Assembly: GCA_900473175.1 (NCBI GenBank)
Contig: UCKM01000014.1
Location: forward strand, 62,001-126,000
Source of the DNA: Hyphomicrobiales bacterium
Lineage (GTDB): Bacteria > Pseudomonadota > Alphaproteobacteria > Rhizobiales > Rhizobiaceae
DNA length: 64,000 bases
Reading direction: 5' to 3'
Within the stretch, counting starts at the first letter, position 1, and each line of letters begins with the position of its first letter. This document shows, piece after piece, positions 63,705 through 64,000 of this stretch. Made by a program: the position numbers and the translations under genes. A model generated the notes under the pieces. It did not search any database. It was not told the origin of the DNA and was given only the letters and a program-made list of their open reading frames with translations.

Positions 63705-64000
63705 CAAGAACGCTCCCATTCCGTCTTGTCCCTGCCCGTAAGCCGCCTGAAAAGATAGGCCAATCCGCGATAGGTCTGGAACATGGAGACACCGAAGAAC
63801 CAGATGGTCCCCTTGATCAGTCCCGGATTGCCCCGCCGGTCGAGCTGGAATTTGCTCCACTGGGCGGAATTGGCAAAGACGAGGTCGGCGATCAGCGAAT
63901 GATCCGACGGTTCATCGGGCATGAACATGCAACCGACTGACGTTTCGCCCGCCTGCTTGCGCACGTTGCGCACCTGCACCGGAAGATCGCCCATCATGCC
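63704..64000 (-). CDS. bcsA: Cellulose synthase catalytic subunit BcsA, C-terminal end (truncated)
   Basis: The last 98 residues of BcsA lie in the window; the rest is beyond the right edge. The fragment shows the end of a PilZ-like c-di-GMP domain (GCMFMPDEPSDHSLIADLVF) and the amphipathic C-terminal helix (GVSMFQTYRGLAYLFRRLTG). BcsA polymerises UDP-glucose and is activated by c-di-GMP. It heads the bcsA-bcsB-bcsZ-TPR operon. Confidence 0.85.
   Translation of the reverse strand, partial: GMMGDLPVQVRNVRKQAGETSVGCMFMPDEPSDHSLIADLVFANSAQWSKFQLDRRGNPGLIKGTIWFFGVSMFQTYRGLAYLFRRLTGRDKTEWERS

Noticed and set aside
1-64000. tRNA, rRNA, CRISPR arrays, insertion sequences, integrases
   Set aside because: I looked for transposase or integrase motifs, repeat-spacer patterns and tRNA-like sequences and saw none; a tRNAscan or Infernal run could still find an RNA that I missed.

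Overview
The window is a 64 kb piece of a GC-rich alphaproteobacterial genome, most likely a Rhizobiales (Hyphomicrobiales) member. The signs are five ABC importer operons of rhizobial style, a DUF982 protein (a family known mainly from Rhizobiales), a celABC-like cellulose synthase operon, and a density of LysR, LacI and IclR regulators. No rRNA, tRNA, phage, insertion sequence or CRISPR was found. Almost everything is catabolic or accessory; tex and the exonuclease III gene are the only housekeeping-like genes. The species cannot be named from the sequence alone.

Layout. 1-1679 (+): the end of an exbB-exbD-tonB operon. 1680-7879 (-): a livK-G-F-H-M branched-chain-type ABC importer ending in a GMC flavin alcohol dehydrogenase, with a divergent LysR gene. 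9093-20637: a compact nitrogen-compound locus. On the minus strand lie a ureohydrolase, an amino-acid ABC importer without an ATPase, a complete polyamine-type ABC importer, a nitrilase-family amidase and a D-arginine-dehydrogenase-like flavoenzyme. A divergent GcvA-like LysR gene and an aminotransferase follow on the plus strand. 20674-25484: a palindromic repeat, gamma-glutamyltransferase, a glutathione S-transferase, a TIM-barrel sugar isomerase and an aldo/keto reductase. 25508-27835: tex. 27902-35457: a LacI-controlled sugar ABC operon with an isomerase and a Gfo/Idh/MocA dehydrogenase; one permease gene carries a one-base frameshift. 35464-38966: a tandem PPC/DUF296 protein divergent from an IclR regulator and an acyl-CoA synthetase. 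38993-41916: a methyltransferase, an AI-2E-type membrane protein, a small ORF and a DUF982 gene.

42232-52446 (+): the most unusual locus. It has a binding protein, two permeases, a 68-residue membrane protein and two different ABC ATPases. These are followed by a DhaK-DhaL fusion kinase, a separate DhaL, a DhaM-like EIIA, an HPr, a small unrecognised DNA-binding-like protein and a separate DhaK. It appears to import a small polyol or ketose and phosphorylate it by two routes, one ATP-dependent and one PTS-dependent. 52539-57705: exonuclease III and a stress group (GST, DUF2188, large catalase, thioesterase, DUF892). 58016-64000 (-): a cellulose synthase operon, bcsA-bcsB-bcsZ plus a TPR protein, running off the right edge.

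Functions rest on motifs and remembered family patterns. Substrates of the transporters and of the arginine-like and triose-kinase-like pathways are inferences.
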